Notes: a model not told the origin generated them from the letters alone. 5,723 nucleotides of DNA from Methanobacteriota archaeon (GCA_030837265.1 JAUPKV010000085.1:1-5723); one strand, 5' to 3'. Shown: positions 1 to 5,072, counted from the first letter of the stretch. Made by a program: numbers and translations.

Positions 1-18
1 CGTGTGCTCTTCCGATCT
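1..18. other. Illumina TruSeq adapter remnant at the contig end
   Basis: The first 18 bases, CGTGTGCTCTTCCGATCT, are identical to the 3' end of the Illumina TruSeq index adapter. On the opposite strand they read AGATCGGAAGAGCACACG, the usual read-through sequence after an insert. They are not genomic. Native sequence begins at about base 19, and base 18 is the ligation T/A, so it cannot be trusted as genomic. The contig therefore ends here because the assembly ended, not because of biology, and any gene reaching this edge is truncated. Confidence 0.97.
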
Positions 19-275
19 TACCAAAAAACACTTTCTCTCATGTAGAAATCCAAATTGTCAAATAGGATTTGCTCTTCCGAATAGTCATTCAAATAGTTAT
101 GAAGGCCTTCAATCAGATTGATTTTTTCATTCTTTTTTACTTCAGGGTTCGATATTTCGGAGTAAACTTTATGAAAAGGTTTTCTGGAGACTGTAGTTGT
201 TCTATATATGAATATCGAAATTGATGTCGATATTATTAACATTAAAAAGAAAATTAAATCTACATACTTGACCAT
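19..275 (-). CDS. Hypothetical membrane-anchored protein, C-terminus cut by contig end
   Basis: I do not recognise this protein; 85 residues are visible. Residues about 5-24 (VDLIFFLMLIISTSISIFIY) form one strong hydrophobic segment that looks like an N-terminal membrane anchor. A polar, charged stretch with many Lys, Glu, Asn and Asp residues follows, so it could be a single-pass protein with a soluble domain beyond the edge. The ATG at 273-275 is preceded by AGGAAGG (287-293 on the plus strand) with 11 bases between, an acceptable ribosome binding site. The apparent stop TAA (20-18) uses the adapter base at 18; the native bases give only TA, so the true codon is either Tyr or a stop. The length and C-terminus are therefore unknown. 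It is transcribed divergently from the DUF255 gene. No function can be assigned. Confidence 0.6.
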
Positions 276-320
276 AAGAAAATTTGCCTTCCTGTTTTTC
301 GATTCTTACTCCATATGAGA

Positions 321-336
321 AGTATTTATTTTTTTG
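321..336 (-). promoter_or_regulatory. Possible TATA region for the leftward hypothetical gene
   Basis: On the minus strand this AT-rich stretch reads AAAAAAATAAATACT, a loose archaeal TATA-box candidate. A start site about 26 bases downstream would fall near 304, giving a leader of about 30 bases that includes the AGGAAGG site at 293-287. The whole spacer is AT-rich, so chance matches are likely. Confidence 0.3.
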
Positions 337-370
337 CATTCCATTATTTTAGTACTTTTTGTAAGCCAGC

Positions 371-388
371 GATATATTGATATTTAAG
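371..388 (+). promoter_or_regulatory. Possible TATA box(es) for the DUF255 gene
   Basis: GATATATT at 371-378 and the neighbouring GATATTTA (379-386) resemble archaeal TATA boxes. A start site about 26 bases downstream of the first would fall near 400, inside the 395-407 palindrome, and would give a leader of about 170 bases. A weaker alternative, GAATTATAATT at 472-482, would start near 503 and give a leader of about 67 bases. Sequence alone does not decide between them. Confidence 0.35.
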
Positions 389-391
389 GGG

Positions 392-515
392 TGACCAATT
401 AAATTGGGGAAATTTGGCTATACCTGATTTTTTTAGTGCTGAGATTAGCCAGATACCTTGAGAAACGATTAGAATTATAATTCACAGGGATAAAGGGTCC
501 TCAAATAATTGGTCA
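392..515 (+). repeat. Nested inverted repeats in the spacer/leader before the DUF255 gene
   Basis: TGACCAATTA (392-401) is perfectly complementary to TAATTGGTCA (506-515), 104 bases apart. The left copy also belongs to a local perfect dyad, CCAATT-A-AATTGG (395-407), so the local and long-range pairings exclude each other. Between the arms, 412-420 pairs with 446-454 (9 bp including one G-U) around a loop that carries a T7 run (428-434). The repeats are seen directly. Whether they act as protein operators or as RNA structure is inference, and I recognise no known riboswitch class here. Confidence 0.5.
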
Positions 516-529
516 TTCTTTAAATTAGT

Positions 530-553
530 TCAGACCTGAAAAGTGAGGTCTGA
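530..553 (+). promoter_or_regulatory. 8-bp perfect hairpin just before the DUF255 ribosome binding site
   Basis: TCAGACCT (530-537) and AGGTCTGA (546-553) are perfect inverted repeats around the 8-base loop GAAAAGTG. The stem ends two bases before the ribosome binding site GAGGAGGG (556-563). The GTG at 543-545 lies in the loop and overlaps the stem region, which argues against its use as a start codon. The hairpin could stabilise the leader, influence translation, or be a palindromic operator in DNA. Confidence 0.5.
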
Positions 554-555
554 GA

Positions 556-563
556 GAGGAGGG
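556..563 (+). promoter_or_regulatory. Ribosome binding site that selects the TTG start at 570
   Basis: GAGGAGGG is a strong Shine-Dalgarno match lying six bases (TTTTTA) upstream of an in-frame TTG at 570-572. The upstream GTG at 543 has no comparable site before it, and the nine extra residues it would add do not look like part of the family. This site therefore sets the start at 570. Confidence 0.75.
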
Positions 564-569
564 TTTTTA

Positions 570-2672
570 TTGGGAAACGAACAGAGAAAACCTAACCATT
601 TGATTAACGAAAAGAGTCCGTATCTCCTGCAACACGCTTATAATCCTGTAGACTGGTACCCCTGGGGAAAAGAGGCTTTTGTAAAAGCCAGGAAAGAAAA
701 TAAACCGATTTTTCTCTCAATTGGCTATTCTACTTGCCACTGGTGTCATGTAATGGCACATGAATCTTTTGAAGATGAAGAAGTGGCAGAACTCATGAAC
801 AGGGCCTTTGTTAGCGTAAAAGTAGACCGTGAAGAACGGCCTGACATAGATAATATCTACATGACAGTGTGCCAGATTATTCTTGGGAGAGGAGGTTGGC
901 CGCTTAGCATCATCATGACCCCGACCAGGAAACCCTTTTTTGCAGGAACTTATATTCCCAAAAAATCCCGTTTCAACCAGACAGGGATGCTCGAACTCTT
1001 ACCAAAAATAGAGGATATCTGGAACAAACAATATAAAGAAGTGCTCGATTCGGCTGAAAGAATCACTTTTACTATTCAGAATATGATCTCAGAGCCTGCA
1101 GGAGAGGAAGTGAGAGGGGAAGCAATATTGGAAGAGGCTTATGATGAGCTGCTGAGATCTTTTGACGTTGTACATGGGGGTTTTGACGGAGCCCCTAAGT
1201 TTCCTACTCCACATAAAAATAGCTTTTTGCTCCGCTACTGGAAGCGCAGTGGGAATCCTGAAGCACTTCACATGGTAGAGCATACTCTGGAGAATATGGC
1301 CAGGGGGGGAATCTTTGATCATCTTGGCTCTGGTTTTCACCGCTACTCAACGGACAGTATGTGGATTGTTCCCCATTTTGAAAAAATGTTGTACGACCAG
1401 GCCCTAATTGCGGATGCGTATACAGAAGCTTATCAGGTTACAGGAAAAGAGTTGTATAAAGAAACGGCTGAGAGTACTCTGGATTATGTGCTGCAAGACC
1501 TGACATCTCCCGAAGGGGGATTCTATTGTGGAGAAGATGCGGATGTAGATGGGCAGGAAGGAGCTTATTACCTCTGGACAATGGATGAGATCAGGAAAGT
1601 CCTCAGTCCTGAGGAAACGGAGTTGGTCACTAGAGTTTTCAATTTGAAGGAAGAGGGCAACTTTGAAGAGGAGATTCGTGGGAAAAAAACCGGAACCAAT
1701 ATCCTTTACATGACCCAGCCCACAGGAGCGCTGGTTTCCGAGCTTAAAATTCCTAAAGAGGAATTGGAGAGCCGGGTAAAATCAGCAAGGGAGAAACTCC
1801 TTGAAGCCCGTATGATGCGAAAAAAACCTGCAAGAGACGATAAGATCCTAACTGACTGGAACGGGCTTATGATTTTTGCGCTTGCAAAAGGTTATCAGAT
1901 TTTTGGCGAGGAAAAATATCTGAAAGCCGCTGAAAAAGCCGCAGACTTTATTCTTAAAACCCTTTACATCCCCGGAAAACGGTTGCTTCACCGCTATAGG
2001 GCCGGATCAGCGGGAATTTTTGGAACAGCCGATGATTATGCTTTCCTGATTCACGGACTAATTGAGCTTTATGAATCGGGCTTTGAGCTGCGCTATCTCA
2101 AAGCTGCTCTCTGTCTTAATAAGGAACTCCTTGATCATTTCTGGGATCCTGTTAATGGGGGACTTTTCTTTACTGCCAATGACAGCGAATCACTGATCCT
2201 CAGGAAAAAAGAGTTTGCGGATACAGCCATACCATCGGGTAATTCCATAGAAATGCTTAACCTGCTTCGGCTTTCAAGAATTACTGCAAATCCCGAATTA
2301 GAGGATACAGCTTATGGGCTGGAACGTGCATTTTCAAAACTGATCCGAAAAATACCAGCCGGATATACTCAGTGTCTCTCTGCTCTTGATTTCGGGATGG
2401 GCCCTACATATGAAGTGGTAATTTCCGGAAACGATGGGGCATCGGACACAGAACATATGCTTGCGGAGCTCCGGACTTATTTCATTCCCAATAAGGTTCT
2501 GGTTTTCAGGCCAGAAGGGGAAGATCCTGAGATTACGAACCTGGCAACCTATACAAAAATGCAGGTGCCAATTGAAGGAAAAGCTACAGCTTATGTTTGC
2601 CAGAATTATGAATGCCAGCTTCCGACTGCCGAGATAAATGAAGTTTTAAAAATGTTGAATGTATTATTGTAG
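570..2672 (+). CDS. Thioredoxin-fold DUF255 protein (YyaL/SPATA20 family)
   Basis: This 700-residue protein belongs to the DUF255 family: an N-terminal thioredoxin-like domain followed by an (alpha/alpha)6 barrel resembling six-hairpin glycosidases or N-acylglucosamine 2-epimerase. Numbered from TTG 570, family hallmarks are the N-terminal [20 protein letters not shown] block (13-32), a redox-type C-H-W-C at 56-59, [20 protein letters not shown] (259-278), [11 protein letters not shown] (321-331), [11 protein letters not shown] (422-432), and a C-terminal C-x4-C (677 and 682). The frame is intact and the length is normal for the family. No signal peptide is seen, so it is probably cytoplasmic. 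The biochemical role of the family is not established; a thiol-disulfide or carbohydrate-related activity is inferred from the folds. A longer reading from GTG 543 is possible but unlikely. It may be co-transcribed with the downstream cytochrome b5-like gene. Confidence 0.95.
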   Translation: MGNEQRKPNHLINEKSPYLLQHAYNPVDWYPWGKEAFVKARKENKPIFLSIGYSTCHWCHVMAHESFEDEEVAELMNRAFVSVKVDREERPDIDNIYMTVCQIILGRGGWPLSIIMTPTRKPFFAGTYIPKKSRFNQTGMLELLPKIEDIWNKQYKEVLDSAERITFTIQNMISEPAGEEVRGEAILEEAYDELLRSFDVVHGGFDGAPKFPTPHKNSFLLRYWKRSGNPEALHMVEHTLENMARGGIFDHLGSGFHRYSTDSMWIVPHFEKMLYDQALIADAYTEAYQVTGKELYKETAESTLDYVLQDLTSPEGGFYCGEDADVDGQEGAYYLWTMDEIRKVLSPEETELVTRVFNLKEEGNFEEEIRGKKTGTNILYMTQPTGALVSELKIPKEELESRVKSAREKLLEARMMRKKPARDDKILTDWNGLMIFALAKGYQIFGEEKYLKAAEKAADFILKTLYIPGKRLLHRYRAGSAGIFGTADDYAFLIHGLIELYESGFELRYLKAALCLNKELLDHFWDPVNGGLFFTANDSESLILRKKEFADTAIPSGNSIEMLNLLRLSRITANPELEDTAYGLERAFSKLIRKIPAGYTQCLSALDFGMGPTYEVVISGNDGASDTEHMLAELRTYFIPNKVLVFRPEGEDPEITNLATYTKMQVPIEGKATAYVCQNYECQLPTAEINEVLKMLNVLL

Positions 2673-2711
2673 TGAAACGGATGTGCAACACATAAAATAT
2701 TGTTTAAAAAT

Positions 2712-2718
2712 AGGAGGT
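2712..2718 (+). promoter_or_regulatory. Strong ribosome binding site for the cytochrome b5-like gene
   Basis: AGGAGGT lies six bases before the ATG at 2725. It fixes the start there rather than at the in-frame ATG at 2659, which overlaps the end of the DUF255 gene and would add 22 residues unlike the family. Confidence 0.85.
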
Positions 2719-2724
2719 ATAAAA

Positions 2725-2955
2725 ATGAAGGAGTACACACTTGAAGAACTAGCAGACTTCAACGGTAAGAATGGGAAAATTTACGTTGCCTATCAAGGCC
2801 AGGTCTATGATGTTACTGCCAGTGCTCTATGGGAGGGCGGCAACCATCAGGGATTTCATGATGCCGGAAAGGATCTTACAGAAGCTATGGATGAAGCTCC
2901 TCACGGGCCGGAGACATTTAAGGATTATCCTGTTGTCGGAACTTTAAAAGAATGA
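2725..2955 (+). CDS. Small cytochrome b5-like heme-binding protein
   Basis: This 76-residue soluble protein consists of one minimal cytochrome b5-like domain. It begins YTLEELADFNGKNGKIYVAYQG, continues with VYDVTAS, LWEGG and AGKDLTEAMDEAPHG, and ends PVVGTL, the order seen in short prokaryotic members of the cytochrome b5 heme/steroid-binding family. His60 in APHG aligns with the second heme ligand of classical b5. The classical HPGG is absent; His41 or His45 in GGNHQGFHDAG is the likely first ligand. There is no signal peptide or membrane segment, so it is probably a cytoplasmic electron carrier or heme/ligand-binding domain. Its partner is unknown. It starts 52 bases after the DUF255 gene on the same strand, with its own strong ribosome binding site, and is probably co-transcribed. 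No separate strong promoter is evident in the gap. Confidence 0.9.
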   Translation: MKEYTLEELADFNGKNGKIYVAYQGQVYDVTASALWEGGNHQGFHDAGKDLTEAMDEAPHGPETFKDYPVVGTLKE

Positions 2956-3006
2956 GAGATAAAAATAAGAATGTTCTTGAAAGCTAATGTGGCTTACAGA
3001 GCGTTG

Positions 3007-3037
3007 CTAGCGCGTCTTTTGATTAGGGATGCGCTAG
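3007..3037 (+). repeat. 13-bp imperfect hairpin between the b5-like and kinase genes
   Basis: CTAGCGC (3007-3013) and GCGCTAG (3031-3037) are a perfect 7-bp inverted repeat. Continuing inward, 3014-3019 pairs with 3025-3030, including three G-U pairs, to give a 13-bp stem with a five-base loop. It directly abuts the TATA-like box at 3038, so it could be an operator for the kinase promoter or a 3'-end structure on the upstream transcript. Confidence 0.5.
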
Positions 3038-3045
3038 ATATAATT
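3037..3045 (+). promoter_or_regulatory. TATA-like box for the AK6-type kinase gene
   Basis: GATATAATT resembles an archaeal TATA box. A start site about 26 bases downstream falls near 3066, only a few bases before the ATG at 3069. That agrees with the lack of any ribosome binding site before the gene and suggests an essentially leaderless mRNA. No experimental start is known. Confidence 0.4.
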
Positions 3046-3057
3046 GCTATAAGCTCA

Positions 3058-3064
3058 TTTTTTT
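3058..3064 (+). terminator. T7 tract, possible archaeal intrinsic terminator
   Basis: Seven consecutive T residues lie about 100 bases after the cytochrome b5-like stop codon and just before the kinase ATG. Archaeal RNA polymerase can terminate at such T-runs without a hairpin, though one is present upstream at 3007-3037. It may end the DUF255/b5 transcript immediately before the inferred kinase start site. Confidence 0.4.
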
Positions 3065-3068
3065 CTCC

Positions 3069-3641
3069 ATGTTAATAGGACTCACAGGTACACCGGGTAC
3101 GGGGAAAACCTCAGTAAGCAGTCTTCTTGAAAAGAAAAGGAACTGGAAAGTAATTCACCTGAATGACCTGATTATTGAAAAACATCTCTACACTGAGACT
3201 GACGAGAAAAGGGATTCCGTCATTGCGGACATGGAACTCGTCCATCACTACCTTAAGGAAGCTAGCGAAGGAAACGAACTTAAATGGGTGCAGGAAGAGA
3301 AAAACGAGATCGTAATTATTGAAAGTCATCTTGCCCATTACATTACAGATATTGTTATTGTATTAAGAGTATGTCCACCTGAGTTGAAAACGAGACTGGA
3401 AACACGAGGCTATTCGGAAGAGAAAATAAAAGAGAACGTTGAAGCCGAAGCTCTCGATGTGATTCTTGTCGAAGCTTTTGAATGGTGTAAAAAGGTTTTT
3501 GAGATAAACACAACAGGAAAAAGCATTGAAGAGGTAGGACAGAATATTGAAAAAATCATTGACAATATATTAATTGGAAATGAAGAAGAATTGTCGGAAT
3601 ATAAGCCAGGGTCCATTGATTGGATTGACATGATTCCGTAA
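3069..3641 (+). CDS. Archaeal AK6/Fap7-type adenylate kinase family protein
   Basis: This 190-residue P-loop kinase is of the AK6 (hCINAP/Fap7) type. The Walker A motif GTPGTGKT occupies residues 7-14, directly after the first beta strand. The segment IVIIESHLAHYI (81-92) is the archaeal family block in the core. RLETRGYS with the following EEKIKENVEAEALDVI (109-132) is the LID/signature region. The C-terminus ends in the family-like GSIDWI. Members transfer phosphate between ATP and AMP, and eukaryotic and archaeal relatives assist small ribosomal subunit maturation through ribosomal protein uS11. Either role here is inferred from family membership. Length and frame are normal, and it is cytoplasmic with no signal. 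The ATG at 3069 puts the P-loop at its usual position. No Shine-Dalgarno site precedes it, so leaderless translation is likely. It converges on the secreted-protein gene downstream. Confidence 0.93.
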   Translation: MLIGLTGTPGTGKTSVSSLLEKKRNWKVIHLNDLIIEKHLYTETDEKRDSVIADMELVHHYLKEASEGNELKWVQEEKNEIVIIESHLAHYITDIVIVLRVCPPELKTRLETRGYSEEKIKENVEAEALDVILVEAFEWCKKVFEINTTGKSIEEVGQNIEKIIDNILIGNEEELSEYKPGSIDWIDMIP

Positions 3642-3694
3642 TTTGCTAAGTAAAAGATCGTCTTGAAGTGAAAAGGGTTGTCTTAGTTGAAAGG

Positions 3695-3751
3695 ATTAAG
3701 GGAACCGGGGATAAACCCCATGGAAGATTAACGCTTCCCGTTCCCTTTAAT
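3695..3751. other. Predicted three-way-junction element between convergent genes
   Basis: Plus-strand folding by eye gives a closing stem AAGGGAAC/GTTCCCTT (3698-3705 with 3740-3747), extended by three more pairs past one bulged base (3695-3697 with 3749-3751). Two enclosed hairpins follow: GGGG/CCCC (3707-3710 with 3716-3719, 5-base loop) and GGAAG/CTTCC (3722-3726 with 3734-3738, 7-base loop). The minus strand can form the mirror structure. It starts 15 bases after the stop codon of the leftward secreted-protein gene and 54 bases after the kinase stop. It could be a bidirectional 3'-end or terminator element, a dispersed repeat, or a small RNA. No long T-run follows it closely. Confidence 0.5.
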
Positions 3752-3765
3752 TACGGTTACAACAT

Positions 3766-4173
3766 TTAACTGCATCTGTAAGTTATATTAACCGTTGCAG
3801 TACTTGGTTGTTTACAGTTGCATGTTTTTGGACAGCTGCATTTTATTGTATATTTAAAGCTGTCTTTTATAACGCCAGTCTTGGAACAGGTTGACGGTTT
3901 ATAACAGAAATTGCCGTTTTTATCCATTGTCACTTTGCCGCCCTTAGAAGTGGCGATGGTTCCTATAGTTGTTACTTGCTTACTGTTTCCTACATCGTTC
4001 TTCAGTACATTCCCACAAGTTTTAGACTTGCTGAATGAAAAATAGTCAGAATTTGCTTTACAAGGCTTACATGCTGTACAAGACTTACATGTTGCTGCTG
4101 CTGCTCCTGTCACTGACAAGACAAAAAGAACCAGTGTAAAAACACCTATTGCTTTGATCATATTTTTTTGCAT
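3766..4173 (-). CDS. Secreted cysteine-rich protein with a cadherin/Big_9-like domain
   Basis: This 135-residue protein starts at the ATG at 4173-4171, which follows GGAGG. Residues 1-27 form a Sec signal peptide: a basic start, the hydrophobic run AIGVFTLVLFVLSV, then GAAAA with cleavage near Ala26-Ala27. The mature protein opens with C-x2-C-x2-C-x2-C (Cys29, 32, 35, 38). It continues with one domain matching the Big_9/cadherin-like immunoglobulin-fold pattern: GNVLKND (54-60), a GKVTMDKNGNFCYKP strand block (79-93), KDSFKYT (103-109) and TATVNIT (125-131). Twelve cysteines are spread through the mature chain (29, 32, 35, 38, 53, 90, 96, 112, 114, 118, 120, 134), so disulfides or metal binding are likely. 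It probably acts outside the cell or on its surface. The exact role is unknown. In-frame starts further upstream (to 4212) lack the ribosome binding site. Confidence 0.85.
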   Translation of the reverse strand: MQKNMIKAIGVFTLVLFVLSVTGAAAATCKSCTACKPCKANSDYFSFSKSKTCGNVLKNDVGNSKQVTTIGTIATSKGGKVTMDKNGNFCYKPSTCSKTGVIKDSFKYTIKCSCPKTCNCKQPSTATVNITYRCS

Positions 4174-4182
4174 TTTTTGATT

Positions 4183-4187
4183 CCTCC
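4183..4187 (-). promoter_or_regulatory. Ribosome binding site for the secreted cysteine-rich protein
   Basis: On the minus strand GGAGG lies nine bases before the ATG at 4173. It supports the 135-residue start over the ATG codons upstream, which would put 13 polar residues ahead of the signal peptide, and over Met5, which would be too far away. Confidence 0.75.
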
Positions 4188-4261
4188 ATAGTGTCCACTC
4201 AAGCATACTCAAACGATAGCAGTCGCAGATCTGAGTCTAAAAATACCGGATCCGATCCTCT

Positions 4262-4271
4262 AATATATATT
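4262..4271 (-). promoter_or_regulatory. TATA box candidate for the secreted-protein gene
   Basis: AATATATATT is the best TATA-like match upstream of the leftward gene. A start near 4240 would give a leader of about 65 bases. A second candidate, GGTATTTTTAG on the minus strand (4247-4237), would start near 4216. The first overlaps one copy of the 43-bp-period direct repeat. Confidence 0.45.
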
Positions 4272-4329
4272 CGAATTCCAGAGGTATAGATAGAATCCAA
4301 TCCACTAAGATATTCGAATCCCAGAGGCA
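4267..4329 (-). repeat. Paired 20-bp direct repeat upstream of the secreted-protein gene
   Basis: Copies at 4267-4286 and 4310-4329 share ATATTCGAAT-Y-CCAGAGG-Y-A and differ at only two positions, both T versus C. The 43-bp period is about four helical turns, so both copies would face the same side of DNA. The copy nearer the gene overlaps the TATA candidate. This arrangement suits a transcription factor with two sites, but no known operator is recognised. Confidence 0.55.
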
Positions 4330-4933
4330 CTGAATCAGATTCTCAAAGATTTTAGACCTGAATCTCACTAACGCTGAAAACAAATCCTCCACTTAAACCC
4401 CCCGATTTAAAAGGGAGACATATTTTCATACGATTGAGTGTGAATTTTATCATTTTTCAATAAACAGTCCAAACTTAAATGGATTGTTCTGTTTCATGTA
4501 CTTTTTACTTTTCAAAAAATTTAAGGTGCCAGTCTCATGTTTTATTGAAATTCAATTGCTTCTATTAACCTGAGATATCAAACTAAGGTTGAAAGTTGAT
4601 TGAATTATCATAAAACTTAAGAAATTACCCCTCCGCATTTAATGAAAAAATTAACAAAGTACAAAAGTACTAATGAACTTACATTTATAAAAAATTTTCT
4701 CTTAATTTTATATTAAGACGTTAAATCTTCAAATGTATCTAAAAATTATAAAATTAATTTAAAAACAAATGGTTTTGAAACAAATGAGTACAGAGTGCGA
4801 ATAGATTCCTTTTATATTTCCTTCAACAGTTTTCCTTACCTTTCTTTCAACAATTTTCTTTCACCAGGTTGCTCAAAGACAAGATAATTTCTAGGATTAT
4901 TAAAACAATTGGCTGGAGTTTCATATGGGACAT
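4330..4933. other. AT-rich spacer without a convincing gene
   Basis: I see no protein gene here on either strand: the frames are short and lack start-plus-ribosome-binding-site context or recognisable motifs. Small features are a 14-bp dyad AGTAC-AAAA-GTACT (4658-4671) and a tandem pyrimidine-rich repeat near 4822-4861. The base composition is strongly A+T, as is common between genes in Methanosarcina-like genomes. A small RNA cannot be excluded. Confidence 0.6.
4822..4861 (+). repeat. Short tandem direct repeat, 24-bp period
   Basis: TTCAACAGTTTTCCTT (4822-4837) and TTCAACAATTTTCTTT (4846-4861) match at 14 of 16 positions, 24 bp apart. They lie about 210-250 bases upstream of the ABC permease start in a pyrimidine-rich stretch. 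They may be regulatory or simply low-complexity sequence. Confidence 0.35.
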
Positions 4934-4964
4934 CTGCAAATATAAAATCTGTTATTATTTGCAG
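4934..4964 (+). promoter_or_regulatory. Dyad enclosing a TATA box upstream of the ABC permease
   Basis: CTGCAAATA (4934-4942) and TATTTGCAG (4956-4964) are perfect 9-bp inverted repeats with 13 bases between. AAATATAAAA (4938-4947), a good archaeal TATA-like sequence, runs from the left arm into the spacer. A start about 26 bases downstream would fall near 4969, giving a leader of about 100 bases. The geometry suits a dimeric repressor blocking TATA-binding protein, but this is inference. Confidence 0.5.
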
Positions 4965-4969
4965 TACAT

Positions 4970-4977
4970 TTTATATG
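4970..4977 (+). promoter_or_regulatory. Second TATA box candidate for the ABC permease
   Basis: TTTATATG is close to the archaeal TATA consensus TTTATATA. A start site near 5000 would give a leader of about 73 bases. It competes with the TATA-like sequence at 4938-4947; either or both may be used. Confidence 0.4.
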
Positions 4978-5060
4978 TTTAATGTGCTCTATTAAAGGAA
5001 GTTAAGGAAACAAGTTTATTTTAAATTCAAAATCTTACCTCCCCTAAGAATATACAAAAC

Positions 5061-5064
5061 GGAG
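5061..5064 (+). promoter_or_regulatory. Ribosome binding site for the ABC permease
   Basis: GGAG with eight bases before the ATG at 5073 supports this start. The encoded N-terminus then begins the usual short cytoplasmic helix ahead of the first membrane segment. Confidence 0.6.
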
Positions 5065-5072
5065 CCGCCATA

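Noticed and set aside
1089..1340. Minus-strand open frame inside the DUF255 gene
   Set aside because: It lies wholly opposite a strongly conserved coding region and has no recognisable motif or ribosome binding site; it is a shadow frame.
2434..2637. Alternative plus-strand frame within the 3' part of the DUF255 gene
   Set aside because: It overlaps conserved family sequence in another frame, and its translation resembles no domain.
3111..3631. Two minus-strand open frames inside the kinase gene (3111-3338 and 3410-3631)
   Set aside because: Both are opposite conserved AK6 sequence, with translations of random character and no start signals.
3660..3699. Degenerate 20-bp tandem similarity (GTCTT...GAAAGG twice)
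   Set aside because: The match needs gaps and several mismatches; it is too weak to call a repeat.
3698..3747. tRNA or tRNA fragment
   Set aside because: The 5-bp/7-base-loop arm resembles an anticodon arm, but there is no T-arm TTC loop and no CCA-type acceptor end, and the element is about 20 bases too short.
4250..4380. CRISPR array suggested by recurring GAATC words
   Set aside because: There are only two real repeat copies, no regular spacer series and no cas genes in the window.
4495..4572. Short plus-strand frame (about 25 codons) in the AT-rich spacer
   Set aside because: It has no ribosome binding site and is a hydrophobic low-complexity translation of the kind expected by chance in AT-rich DNA.
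4915..4945. Six-residue frame (ATG at 4925) with GGAG six bases upstream, possible leader peptide for the permease
   Set aside because: The best promoter candidates lie inside or downstream of it, so it would probably not be on the permease transcript. A frame this short occurs readily by chance.
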